Of a DNA stretch of 54,349 nt, positions 29,738 to 40,542 are shown piece by piece. Location of the stretch: contig BFEA01000181.1 of NCBI GenBank assembly GCA_003427395.1, positions 216,161-270,509 on the forward strand. Direction: 5' to 3'. Below the pieces are notes generated by a model. It was not told the origin of the DNA, made no database searches, and worked only from the letters and a program-made list of their open reading frames with translations. How positions within the stretch are numbered: the first letter of the stretch is position 1; each line of letters opens with the position of its first letter. The position numbers and the translations under genes were made by a program. The stretch comes from Chara braunii. Its lineage: Eukaryota; Streptophyta; Charophyceae; Charales; Characeae.

Positions 29738-31586
29738 CTAACACTCCGACTGGCCTGAGGTGTTTCCTTGCGAAGTGCTCGCAGAAGCACTGCCAGGGTT
29801 CGAAGATAAGCCCACCACTGTTGGAGCGGCTACCCTCGTCGTGACCTTCTTGCCTCGAGGAGTTCTTGACGTGTGGCCATAATTGCCACAGTTCCTACAT
29901 GTGCCCTTGGCAACTCGGTCACTCCACACCTCGTACTCTAATTTGCCCATGTGGGTGCTCCTTGGTCGCCCTGACCCATAGACCAACCTACTTTCTTCTT
30001 CCCGGTCCCCCTAGCCTTTTCTTTGATAGGCGCCACAACTCCCCCATCCGAAGTCTCACTGGCCCCATCATGCTCTGTCTCATCCCCTAGATCTGGGAAC
30101 TCGTCAATTTCCATCGTCTGACCATCATGGTCAATGAACATTAACTGACCCTTCTTCTTTCAGTCTTGGGGAAGCTTCTTCCTCCTACCATTTGTTGGAC
30201 CCTGATGTGCGGACCCAAGCTTTGCCTCTATATCTAAGGCCTTCTTGTTGAAAGAAGCAAAGTTGTGTTGGTCGACGTAGGCCTCATCTACCAGCTTAGT
30301 CCATACCTCTGAAGGCAAACATCTCGGGTAATCCGTAAGGAGTACCTGCTGGTCATAGCGGACACCAGGTACCACGAGCAGACGTTCTACGGTATTTGTG
30401 ATCTCGCGAACATTCTTGTACCTCTTGGCACAAAGATTGTTGATCGCGTCTGTGGCCTTCTGAGCCCCTTGAGGATCATGCCATCTATTATACACGGACC
30501 GTACGAAGTCTTCCAATGTCTAGGCCTGGGCCCAGGCATCGAAGTTCTGCCCGTTGCCCTGCTGCTGCACTAGGCCATTCAACCAGCGGGCTGCTGACCC
30601 CTCTAAAGAGGAGGCAGCCACTATAACTTCTTGCTTTGGCCTGGTGAGCTTGTGCCTCACATATGTGGGCACAGTTCTCACCCAGGTGTCCAGGTCCTCA
30701 TCCTTTTTCCTGTCGCCAGAAAAAGGTTTAGGACTCAGCAATGGCATCTTTGGCATCCACTGCATGGGCTGCATTGGCCCATGAGATTGCTGCAGTGGCT
30801 GCATCGCCACTGAGACAGGTTGCTGCGCGTTTACCTGAGCTTGCCCTGACGATGGTACGGCAAAATCTCTATAAGGACCGGACCTCTCATAGGTACATAA
30901 CCACCTAGAGGGGGCATGCCAAACATATGTGAGGAGGGCCCAACCGGCGACGACGACATTGATGGACCCGCAACCGAAGGGGGAGCTACAACAAACTGAG
31001 GCTGCCAGATCACTGGGCGGGGTAGTGAAGCCTGAATTTGTTTTAGGCCTGCCACTAGTTCAGCCAACACTTCCTGCCGAGCAATCTGCGTCTCAGCCAC
31101 ACATAGAAGCGAATTCCGCAGGGCTTGCATAGCGGGATCAAGTGTGGACTCATCTAGTGCCTCTAGCTTGCCTAGTTCGTGGAATCTATTACCTAGTCTA
31201 GCTTTTTTCATTATAACTCTTCTTCTTCTCTCTACTGCCTCATCCAACTGCCGCTGCAGCTCATCGTGAAGTTCTTCTGCTTGGAGGATTTCGTAATTCT
31301 CCAGCGTGAGTTGAGCCCGTTGGCAGGCTTGCAAGCCAACACTCCGGCTAACGGAAGCTTGAGAACCACTCTGACTGACTCCTGACGAAGTGGCCTGTGA
31401 AGAGGCCTGCGACATGGAGGAGGTGGCCATGGTTGCACCTGTGCGAGCTACAGTTCTAGACCTGGCGCTGGCAGTGGCGTCCTTCGCTCTCCTTGCTGCT
31501 GCCCTCTCTCTATCCTCTCTCCACAGTCTCCTCTCGTCTCCTGAGAGCAGTTCTACGAGTGATCCTACGAGTGATCCTAAGGTCAT
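29738..31586 (-). pseudogene. Gag polyprotein of Ty3 element 1
   Basis: The N-terminal part (31586-30831) has a Ser/Ala-rich stretch and a coiled-coil-like segment (LHDELQRQLDEAVERRRRV). The capsid has KPFSGDRKKDEDLDTWVRTV, AASSLEGSAARWLNGL, DFVRSVYNRWHDP and KRYKNVREI. The nucleocapsid knuckle is CRNCGNYGHTSRTP, with Pro where the last Cys should be. Breaks: a frameshift near 30830, TAG in frame at 30517-30519 (AQA-stop-TLEDF), a stop near 30157-30159, and a frameshift near 29960. Gag forms the particle in which reverse transcription occurs. Confidence 0.7.
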
Positions 31587-32943
31587 CCACTAACAATTCC
31601 TCCTCACTAGTGCTTGCATCACTCATGAGCTACAGTGTGTGTGATCTAAACTAGAATCCACACTGAATCCTACCTCAGCATGGCACACAACCGAGTATGA
31701 TATACAACTAATTCCGGTCGGCCAAGACAAAAACAGTTAGGTAGTTTAGTGTCAACTTATGTTAGATCCTACAGGGAACCTTAAATCTATTTTTAAATTA
31801 CTCTAATACAGATTGCAATGCAGCAAGAAATGTTATACTCTATCTGTCAGTTGTTAGTCAAGTCCGTAACAACTAAATAATCAAAAATAAAAGTAATGTT
31901 CCCTGCAGAGATGTATGCCGAATGGCAGTTTGTCTAATTAATGCCACAGCGAACACTTGTCGGAATCCAACCCTTTCCCTGTATCCCTCTTGAGTAGTCA
32001 CTTTGTGTCAACGCCCTGAGCATCTGGTTGAGCAGTGTGTCTGAAGGTGTGCAATCCGGCCCACCCTTGTGCCCCAAGTCTACGCCGAACCCGCCAGGCC
32101 CTGCACCTTATTTATCCTCGCATGCAACGAGCCCTACAACCGGTTTGATCTGGCTGATCAAGAGGAAGTTTTAGGACAGCCCCCACCGTCCTCACGGATT
32201 ATTTAACGTCGCAATCAGAACGACGATCACAACCAGAGTCAACACCGAGTCCCTGCCAGAAATATTTTAAAGACGGTCTGGAAAGCATTTGTTCAAAGGG
32301 CGGGCATGCCCTGCATGACCTCTACTGTGCAGCAGCAGAACCAAGGACTTGCGGCAAAGCATGCGTGTACTAGTCCCAACGGGTTGGCCTGGTGACCGTG
32401 ACCCGAGTGCTTCGTCCCGGGCCCTTCAGAGGCATTGCCCGTCTCCCACCAGCTTGCTGCCCAAGAAGAATGTCGACTCTCAAGGTTGAGCGCTCGCGAC
32501 ACCTCACATTGAGAGGACTCTCAAGACAAAACTCACTTCCTCACGGTATTAAGTAATGGAGAGGGTATACAAGGAAGAGAGCAACGTAGCTCATAATGCT
32601 GTTCCCAACCACAGATTTCTCACCGGCAACCTGATGTGCATTTATGATGACCGGTCTTTGCCTCGACACAGCAAACAGCAGAATGCAGTTCCACCTCGGC
32701 TTAATTGCCACATCAGCAGCTCTCATCATCCAGCGTACACTGCAGTTCCACCTCGGCTTAATTGCCAGATCAGCGGCTCTCATCATCCAGCGTACACCCC
32801 TAATGTCACCACATAGCTTCCTGGCGCACCCACACGACCCTGGGCCGCCTTACGTCCAACGCCCAAGCCTTATCACTGCTCCACACCTCATGCGAAGCAC
32901 CGAATAACTATCGCGAAGAACCAATGAAGCGCAGTTTGAACCA
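31587..32943 (-). other. Leader between PBS and gag, Ty3 element 1
   Basis: About 1.36 kb without ORF. Two near-identical units of about 57 bp (GCAGTTCCACCTCGGCTTAA) lie in tandem at 32686-32800. A short hairpin (CGTCG, 9-base loop, CGACG) at 32198-32226 is shared with the leader of element 3. Confidence 0.6.
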
Positions 32944-32955
32944 CCTCCGATACCA
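32944..32955 (-). other. Primer binding site, Ty3 element 1
   Basis: Minus strand TGGTATCGGAGG, three bases from the LTR end. It matches the initiator-Met tRNA type (TGGTATCAGAGC) at 10 of 12 positions. Confidence 0.75.
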
Positions 32956-32958
32956 AAT

Positions 32959-33902
32959 TGCAAGGAATTTGAGCAATAGTGAGATGACAATAAGCAGATT
33001 GCACAATCACATTGAAGGCCAGATAGTATCACAGTGTCCAGAAAGCAGAAATGCACCAATATAACACCAATGGAGATTCGTAGCACTGAAAACCAATGCC
33101 AATGAGAGCTTGCTCTCGCCACCAGCCTACTTCCTACACAACTGCTCTCTGCCACAATGCAACTGTTGACGTCAGTAGCCTCCGTAGTACTTGAAGATGT
33201 CGCCCATGCAGACCATCGCCAATACCAGGTATGTGCCCTCACATCATCATCATCATCATCCTTCTCTTGGTCTCCTTCATCTTACCCCCACGTCTTCCCT
33301 TTGTACACCCGAAGACCACCCCTGCGCCTCACTGTAGTCCAAGCCCAACCGGCTATGGAGGCTGGGCTATGGTGCTGCCCTGAGCAGCACCCTGCTCCCT
33401 GCACTACCGCACACGCTAGCACCTCGCCTGTCAGCGCCAGCGGCAGCCCACGAGCGTCCGCTCCAGCAGCACTGCCGCTAGCATGCGAGTGCCTGAATGA
33501 GCTCCAGGCAGCGAGCTCTTTCCTATATGGAAAGAGCCTGCGTGCTTCGCAGCCTGGCTGGCCTGGGCCTGGGCCTAGAAGCTTTCGGTAGGCCCCAGGG
33601 TGCTGCGCCTTTGGTGTGGCTACTGGGCCTCATTCGGTTGGGCCTCCTAACTGTTTTTGTGTATGAGGATGCGATTCTCACCCAGGGCCTGTACATTTCT
33701 GAAAGGCACGGTAGGTTGTAGAATGTCTCCCTGCTCGGCCTATGTTTCCCTCAACCAACTGGCGCGACGAAACTTCCTGGACCCCCCGAATACAAATTTG
33801 ACAGCTTAGGGCCTCTCGTGATATGTTAGGGTCGCCTTCACTTAGGGCGGGCACATATGCAGCAGGGGCCCCGTAGGCGTGCCGAGGTCCCATATCCTCG
33901 CA
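32959..33902 (-). repeat. 5' LTR of Ty3 element 1
   Basis: 944 bp, same ends as the 3' LTR. It lacks the extra GGCGCTCGGCGCC block of the 3' LTR and differs at many positions, indicating age. Confidence 0.85.
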
Positions 33903-34000
33903 TAATGGTTAAAACGTTTTCAAATTAAGTTTTTTTTTTTAAATTAATACAATATTATTTAATTATAAGGGGGGTAGGACCTTCATTTATAATTTTTAAT

Positions 34001-34106
34001 ATGAGTCGGTGAAACTCCGACGAAACAGTTTGTCACAGCCCCTCGTTTGTTGTCCTCTTCTCTCTCTCTGCCTACAGTTTACCGGGCAGTTCTATTTGTG
34101 ACGATA
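34001..34106 (+). ncRNA. Hammerhead-like core, copy 2, with element 3' end
   Basis: Second copy of the fragment at 12108-12214. It begins inside the core (ATGA instead of CTGATGA), then stem II GTCGG/CCGAC (34005-34009 with 34017-34021), GAA, the ACA/TGT pair and GTC. It ends GTGACGATATATA. It appears inserted at the TA tract that is unbroken in the element copy at 23.3 kb. 5' truncation with the 3' end on a TA tract fits target-primed insertion. This copy is catalytically dead, as part of the core is missing. Confidence 0.5.
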
Positions 34107-34114
34107 TATACATA

Positions 34115-35256
34115 CAGGGTCGCCGGCGTACGGGATGGGCCGAACTTTCGAACCCGAACGCCCGAACGTTAGGCACCCCCTCTCGGTGCGTTCGGCCGTT
34201 CGGTCGAACGCAGACTCAAGAAAAAAAAAAAAAAAAAGAATTCCAAAAAGTCTGGGAAAAAATTATGTTATACAGAAGAATAAACTAAACAACATTTGCC
34301 TCAACGTTACATCCAAATTCGTTACCAAATTTGAAATAAAAATCAAATACTAAAACTAAATTATAATAATGAAAATTTAGAAAAAATACAACGAGAATGA
34401 AATTATTGAGTGGGTGAGCACGTTTTTGACACCGCCATCTTTGGTGATTTTTCATTTTTTTTTGGCTGTCACAAATGCCATAAAAATTTGTATATGTGTA
34501 TCTTACATAATAGAGAATATACGAATAAAGTTTAAAAAAACAATATTTTGTTTCATGCCCCGAATAAAAGGAAAAACAAAAAGCTAGGTTACCTGATCGG
34601 ACGTCCGGGACTCCCCTGACCGTCCGGGGTTGTCCGCTCGGACAACCGGTCGGACATCCTCCCCTGGCAGACTGTCCGAGCCCGAACGACAAAAAAAAAA
34701 AAAGAAGAAAAAATTCCTCCAAAAAATCTGAAAAAAAAACTATGTTATGCAGAAACATAAACTGAAGAACTTTTGCCTTGGGATGATATCGAAATTCGTT
34801 GTCAATTTTAAAATAAAAAATAAAATTAAAAACACCCCCAATTTTTTTTATTTTTTTTTCGTGCATTTAATTGTTAAAAATAGAGTTGTCCGGGCCCGGA
34901 CGTCCGGGACCCCCCTGACTGTCCGCCCAGGACGTCCTGCCATCGGACAACTGGTAACATAGACAAAAAGTGAAAAAAGAGAAAAAACAAATTAGTGAGT
35001 GGGCAAGCAAGTTTTGACACCACCATCTTTGCCGATTTTTCATTTTGATTTGGCTGAACAGAATGGCTTCAAAATTAAGAGGGAGATACCTTGCATCACA
35101 AGGAACTCACAGAAAAAAATTCAGAAAAAAATAATAATATTTAGGTGCCAAAATCTTTTTTTGCGGGGTCAGGTCCGGGCCCCGTACAGGGACCCGAATG
35201 CCCGAACATTCGAGGGTCTGCTTAGGGGCCTCCGTACGTTCGGCCTGGCAACCTTG
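34115..35256. mobile_element. hAT-like element M1
   Basis: Termini are CAGGGTCGCC and, reversed, CAAGGTTGCC. Flanks TATACATA and TATATATA fit an 8-bp duplication with one change. It is rich in CGAACG words near both ends and shares internal TATGTTATACAGAA and AACATTTGCCTCA blocks with the others. Element M2 sits inside. Confidence 0.65.
34584..34962. mobile_element. hAT-like element M2, nested in M1
   Basis: 379 bp with exact 8-bp duplication ACAAAAAG (34576-34583 and 34963-34970). Termini CTAGGTTACC and, reversed, CTATGTTACC. Subterminal GGACGTCCGGGA repeats. Confidence 0.8.
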
Positions 35257-35378
35257 TATATATATATATATATTTTATGAATTTTTAGGAATTAACTATG
35301 ATTTAATTTTAATTTTAAAGGCCCAAAATATTTGCTTTTGACTTTAAGATATTTTTTTAAATTTTAAAGCCGCAAAAA

Positions 35379-35929
35379 CCAGGCTACCAGCCGGGTCACC
35401 CCATTTTACCGGGCAGCCCGGTCGTGCAAAGACCAAGGAAGGTCGCAGCTAAAAAAAAAAAAAAAAAATTCAAAAAATCCCTAGGCTACCAGCTGGGCCG
35501 CCCGGGTCCCGGGTGGCCAGCCCGTGCAAGGAGGTCCCAGCAAAAAAAAAAGAAAAAAAAAAGAAAAAATCCGAAAAAAAACTATGTTATGCANAAAAAN
35601 AAACTGAACAACTTTTGCCGCAGGGTCACATCAAAATTCTTCACCAAAATTAAAATAACAATTAAAAATTAAAAGTAATTTTTTTATTTTTATTTTCTTG
35701 GCCCGGCCGGGCAAATGACCCCGGGCCACTCTGGTAGCCTAGAAAAATCCGAAAAAAAACTATGTTATGCCGAAAAGTAAACTGAGCAACTTTTGCCTCA
35801 GTGTCACATCGAAATTCTCTACCAAATGTAACATAAAAATTTATATTAAAAAGTTTTTTTTTTCTTTTTTCTTTTTTTTTCTTTTTGGCTCGGCCGGGCA
35901 AGTGTTCCCGTGGCACTTTGGTAGCCTAG
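35379..35929. mobile_element. hAT-like element M3
   Basis: Exact 8-bp duplication CGCAAAAA (35371-35378 and 35930-35937). Left end CCAGGCTACC; right end, reversed, CTAGGCTACC. Element M4 is inserted within it. Confidence 0.8.
35481..35742. mobile_element. hAT-like element M4, nested in M3
   Basis: 262 bp with exact 8-bp duplication AAAAATCC (35473-35480 and 35743-35750). Perfect 10-base terminal repeats CTAGGCTACC. Internal block CTATGTTATGCA shared with M2 and M3. Confidence 0.8.
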
Positions 35930-36118
35930 CGCAAAAATATATTATTTGGAATTTAAAGAAACTTTCAAAATATCTATGAATTAATAATGTTTAAAACGTT
36001 TTTAAATTAAGTTTTAAATTGTTTTTTTTAATTAATGAAATATATTTATTAAAAAGACAGTTTAAAAGTTAATTTAAAAACGTTTTAACCATTACTAATT
36101 CATAGATATTTTGAAATT

Positions 36119-37153
36119 TGGAATCAGACTCACATTCATTCACACTTCACATATATGCAAACAGGTTCCGCAGCAAACTGGCGTCAAGCACCCACTAAGA
36201 ACTCGAAGATATGGTGCCAAGAACTCGGTTCAGATACAAGTTCACTTCCACTAGCTATGGCGGCACATCGCCGGTACAACTCTCTGTCGTCACTCACTAG
36301 ACACTGCTGTTCGCACACAGGATCACCCTGGATACCCCACACACCACACACTGTGTACAGTCACACACACACATTGCACTTCACTACCAGCTATGGTGGC
36401 TATGGCCGCTTCTACTCTATGGCTATGGCTACACTACTCTCCGTCAGCCCACTTCAACTTCGGGCGCATCTGCAGACCACCTCGCACAAGCCGCTGTTGG
36501 CAGCGCTTCCGCATGGCTTAGTGAGGAATGAATGAATGTGTGGACGCTGCCTCTTGATTTATACCTCTGTGACTCGCTGGTCTGCCCTTTTCCATCGGCC
36601 CGTGGTACACACAGTCCCTCATGGTACTTGCTGGACTGAACTGGGACTGACTGGACCTGTACCGCTGATTGCATGGGTTTGCACCGCAGACTCACTGCAG
36701 TCGTATTGCCAACGTACTGAGGTTGGATCCATCACTTGCCCACTTGCCTCTGTGTAAACGTGAGCTCACTACGAAAGGCCACTTCCGGTACCTTCCGGAA
36801 GTAAGTGGACTTGGCCTTTCGGGTACTGTAGCAGCTACGACCTGGACCTTTCAGGACTGTAGCAGCTACGACCTTGACCTTTCAAAATACTTGTAGCTAC
36901 GACTTCTACAGAGCTGGGACTCCTACTCGACAGATCTACAGATCGAACCCCTACCACTACACAGACTTACGAGAGACAAACAACAACTAACAAAACGCAG
37001 GTCACGGGTTCAAACACTCGGGGTCGACATAGATACTGTACACAGGTAAGGTGAGAACTAGGGATCGAGCGTTGGGATCTGCATTCGCTACTGCTAAAAG
37101 GTGAAAACCGTTTCACTCCGGATGGCCTAAATTCGAGGTCCTCCGAGAATAAC
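36119..37153 (-). other. Region after Ty3 element 2 pol, possibly its 3' LTR
   Basis: No gene is seen. On the minus strand it follows the integrase stop directly, where PPT and LTR are expected, but I find no matching LTR on the other side of the element. Confidence 0.35.
36812..36908. repeat. Three 31-32-bp tandem repeats
   Basis: Units start with CCTTTC at 36815, 36846 and 36878 and carry GTAGCAGCTACGACC, itself near-palindromic. Spaced repeats like these occur in LTR promoters; that role is a guess. Confidence 0.6.
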
Positions 37154-38525
37154 TCAGTTCAAGGCAGAACCTTTACGTTTCTCATCTCTCTCGTAGGCTC
37201 TAAATATGTCGGGAGCTGTCTCTAGAAGTTTTGTTCTAGTAAACGAGCGGTCGTCCTCGGGCTCCTGATAAGCGAATCGGACCTTATATTGTTTCTGTGG
37301 ACGACCTGTACCTCCTGTCCTGAACACATCTTCACCTACAATGTCGTCAATGTCATATCTTTCGTCCATGTCTGGGGGGATCATGGATCTCCTAAATGGA
37401 AACTGTTGACTCATGACACACGACAACAACTTTGATGCATGGAATACAGGATAGGTGTGGAGGTGTGCTGGAATCTCAATAGTGTAGGACGGTCCATCCT
37501 CGCCGCCCCTGACTTCTAGCACTGGCCACGGTCCTCTATACGCAGGCAGTAACTTCTGCGAAATGTTCTCCTCAGTAGCAAACTCTTTCGACTTGACCCA
37601 GACTAAGTCGCCTACTTGGAACTGCGACGAGCGATGATGGTTGTTGGCTTGCTCTATCATCCTATGCTGGGCCTTCCTGAGGTTCTCTACACTGTAGCCA
37701 ACTCTTTTTCGTGCTGAATCGCAAACTCCCTAGTACCGGGTGGTAGCCTATGAATCTCGTCCCGGTTAAGTCCCTCAAACGGTTTGCGTGGTCTAAAGGA
37801 CTTGTGCAACTCGTTGGGGGTGCGACAAGTGGACAAGTGCACGATGTTGTTATACGCACTGGCTACCTTGGGTAACATCTCGTCCCTGTTGATCTGATCC
37901 GGTCTAATATACATACGCAGAACTTGTTGTAGGATCTTGTTCATCTGTTCAGTCTGACCGTTAGTCTTTGGATGGCGGCCAGACGACATCAGCAACTGTG
38001 ATCCATATACTTTCATTAACTCCTGCCAGTTCTGACTTGTAAACCGGGTATCTCTATCACTATAGACAGTGGGACACCATGCTCATTAACCCAAAAGTCA
38101 AAAAAATTCTGAATCACTAGCTCAGTACGAGCTTCTGAGGGTAAGGGAACAAAAACAGCATACTTACTAAATCTGTCAACTATGACCATGACTTGGCTCC
38201 TACCGTGCCTACTCTTGACGTCGGCGTCCATAAAGTCAATGGACACTGAATCTCCGGGCTGGTCAGGGATAGGCAGGGGTCTGAAAAGACCTAGAGGGGC
38301 ACGCGTAGTAGTCTTATTCCTCTCGCATACCTTGCAACTGCGGACATACTGTATGCAGTCATTCTTCATCCCTGACCAAGTGTACGCGCGCATCAGATTG
38401 GCTAAGGTCTTTTGCCAACCAAAATGTCCCTCAGTATCGTGACATTCCCCTAGGACCAGGCTACAAATCTCCTCACTATTAGGAATGGACAATCGGTAAA
38501 CTACATTAGTCTTCTCGAATAACAA
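37154..38525 (-). pseudogene. Integrase and chromodomain-like tail, Ty3 element 2
   Basis: Zinc block GECHDTEGHFGWQKT and VRSCKVCERN, core SIDFMDADV and HPKTNGQTEQMNK, with the second Asp region scrambled by a frameshift near 38060 (PLSIV then SQNWQ). C-terminal DLVWVKSKEF and YRGPWPVLEV. The tail YDIDDIVGEDVF and YKVRFAYQEPEDDRSF resembles a chromodomain. A second frameshift lies near 37690. Confidence 0.7.
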
Positions 38526-38591
38526 CCCCTATGTAGTGCGGTAATCTGGCTCGGTCTCCGGGGCCTCCTTTACTCTCTTAAGAAGGTCACT

Positions 38592-39723
38592 TTAGATAGG
38601 GTCCTGCGCATACGCCTGTCTAACTTTCTGTTGCAGGTCTCTCCCTATATCCAGATAATGAATTATCGCTCCAAAGTAATCAGCTCTCCTTCTTGGAGCG
38701 TTCGCAACTACATTATACTTCCCTTTGACGGGCTTGAGCTCAAAATCATACTGGTCTAGTTCGGCGGCCCACCTAGTCAGCTTAGGTGTCATCTTGGCTA
38801 ATGTTTCGTGGTCTGAATAGACTTTGAAGTGCCTCCCAAGCAAGTAGTGCTTCCAGTGCTCTAATGCTTGCCTGAGAGCGTAGAGTTCTCTCTCATAGGT
38901 AGATATCGCAACCTTCTCTGAAGGCATTCTGGCAAACATGAACTCTACAGGCCTATACGCATTACCATCGTCTTGCTGTAACACAACACCTATACCATAC
39001 TGACTCTCGTCAGTAGTGACGACGAAAGGTAAGGACAGATCGCCTACTTTGAGGAATGGGTACTCTATCAACGCTTGCTTTAGCTTCTTCATGGCAGACN
39101 TGCAGTCCTTGTCCCACTTCCAGATCGCTTCTTTCTTTAGCAACCTGCGAAGGGGCGCAGTGATGGTGGAGAAGTTGCGCACAAACTTCCTATAATAATT
39201 TGTTAAGCCTAAGAACGACCGCAATTCTGTCAATGTGCGGGGTATAGGCCAATCTCTAACCGCTGCGATCTTGCTGTCTTCTGGCTTAATGCCATCTCCG
39301 TCTAAGACATGGCCTAAATACAAAACTTGGGTCTTTGCCCATTCACACTTCTTTGCATTGATCTTGAAGTTAGCCTCTCTTGAGCTTCTCGAAGACCTGC
39401 CTCAGATGACCCTCATGCTCCTGGAGGGTCTTACTGAACACTAGAATATCATCTAAGTAAACTACTACGAATCTATCTGACCACGGCCTAAACAAATCAT
39501 TCATCCAGCACTGAAAAGTCGTTGGCGTGTTGGTTAGTCCAAAGGGCATGACTATGAACTCGTAGTGCTCGTATCTAGTCCTGAATGCGGTCTTATACTG
39601 ATCATCAGGATGAACCTCTATCTGATGATATCCGAACTTCAGATCTATCTTCGAAAAATACTTGCAACCCTGCACCCGATCTGAAAGATCATCTATACGG
39701 GGCAGAGGCTCTGCATTCTTCAC
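38592..39723 (-). pseudogene. Reverse transcriptase and RNase H, Ty3 element 2
   Basis: RT: KIDLKFGYHQIEV, VMPFGLTNTPTTFQ and VVYLDDILVFS (YLDD codons 39448-39459). RNase H: TTDESQYGIGVVL, STYERELYALRQAL, YSDHETLAKM and YNVVANAPRRRADYF. A frameshift near 39370 separates the halves, and a single n lies at 39100. RNase H keeps the first Asp of TTDES and the Glu of YERELYAL. Confidence 0.75.
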
Positions 39724-39759
39724 TGTGATAGCATTGAGCCCCCTATACTATTTGGGCCA

Positions 39760-40530
39760 TTAGTCAATGCACATTCTAAGCTCTCCTTCTTTCTTGGGGA
39801 CAAACAGGACAGGTGCTCCAAATGGAGATGAACTGGGTCTAATCCAACCCTTTTCTAGGAGCTCGTCTAATTGCTTGTGCAACTCCTCCAACTCCCGTGG
39901 GGACATTCTATACACTGCTCCTTTAGGAGTCCTACTGCCAGGCTCTATCTCAATGCGATGCTGGATTGGCCGCGGTACTACTCCTGTTGGCGGCTTAGCT
40001 AAGTCTGTAAACTCTTCCGGCAGCTTGGCAATAACAGGGTCTATAGGTTTTTCCTCCTTAGGCTCAGTCACTGGCCTAACATAAGCTACAAGGACCTGTT
40101 CCTCTAGCTGCTGCTCCTTCACTAATCTTGTGAACGCAGGAGCGCTAAGGCAGCAATGTGCCAGAGAGTTATCTACTCCTGACACGTGGAACAGACGGGC
40201 AGTCTTGACTCCGCCTGACAGACTGGGGAACCTACACTCGTGCTCTCTCAAATGGAGTGTGGCCCCAGCTGCCTCTCCCCAGTCCATCCCTAGGACTATA
40301 TCGAAAGGAAGGCTGTCCTCTACGAGGAGAGTCAGGGAATGGAGAACTTTCTCCACTTTCCCATCTTTCTCTAGGCGGAAGTACGCCTGGACTCCCTCTA
40401 CATAATCCTTTACTCGAATGGTGCGATTGTGTGCGAGGATGCTCACTATGGGGTCTGCTAACTCCTAGACTTTCAGCCCCAGCTCCAACTTCTGCAGCGC
40501 CTTTCTACTTATATAGTTGTGCGTGGCCCC
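39760..40530 (-). pseudogene. Protease and start of RT, Ty3 element 2
   Basis: Starts at VDSGATHNYISRKALQKL (40530), where VDSGAT is the aspartic-protease active site. A TAG at about 40470 follows LELGLKV. Then come LPFDIVLGMDWG, the linker and the RT start GWIRPSSSPFGAPVLFVPKK. The frame ends after RMCID near 39760. Confidence 0.7.
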
Positions 40531-40542
40531 ACTATCTACTAG

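Larger units (their letters stand above)
24912..33902 (-). mobile_element. Ty3/gypsy chromovirus-like LTR retrotransposon 1
   Basis: Full layout on the minus strand: 5' LTR (32959-33902), PBS, leader, gag, protease, RT, RNase H, integrase, chromodomain-like tail, PPT, 3' LTR (24912-25904). LTR ends are TGCGAGG and CCTTGCA. TAAT flanks both sides (24908-24911 and 33903-33906), a possible target duplication, although the left flank does not continue the AT-rich element seen on the right. Many LTR differences and multiple stops show an old copy. Confidence 0.85.
33907..36118 (+). mobile_element. AT-rich palindromic element hosting nested insertions
   Basis: Pieces at 33907-34000, 35257-35378 and 35938-36118 together match the uninterrupted copy at 23285-23480. 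The right end is a palindrome (arms 35963-36010 and 36069-36115). Between the pieces sit a hammerhead-bearing fragment and four hAT-like elements. No coding capacity is seen. Confidence 0.65.

Noticed and set aside
36925-37020. tRNA gene (GGTTCGATC and GGGTTCAAAC words)
   Set aside because: B-box-like words occur, but no acceptor or anticodon stems can be formed around them.
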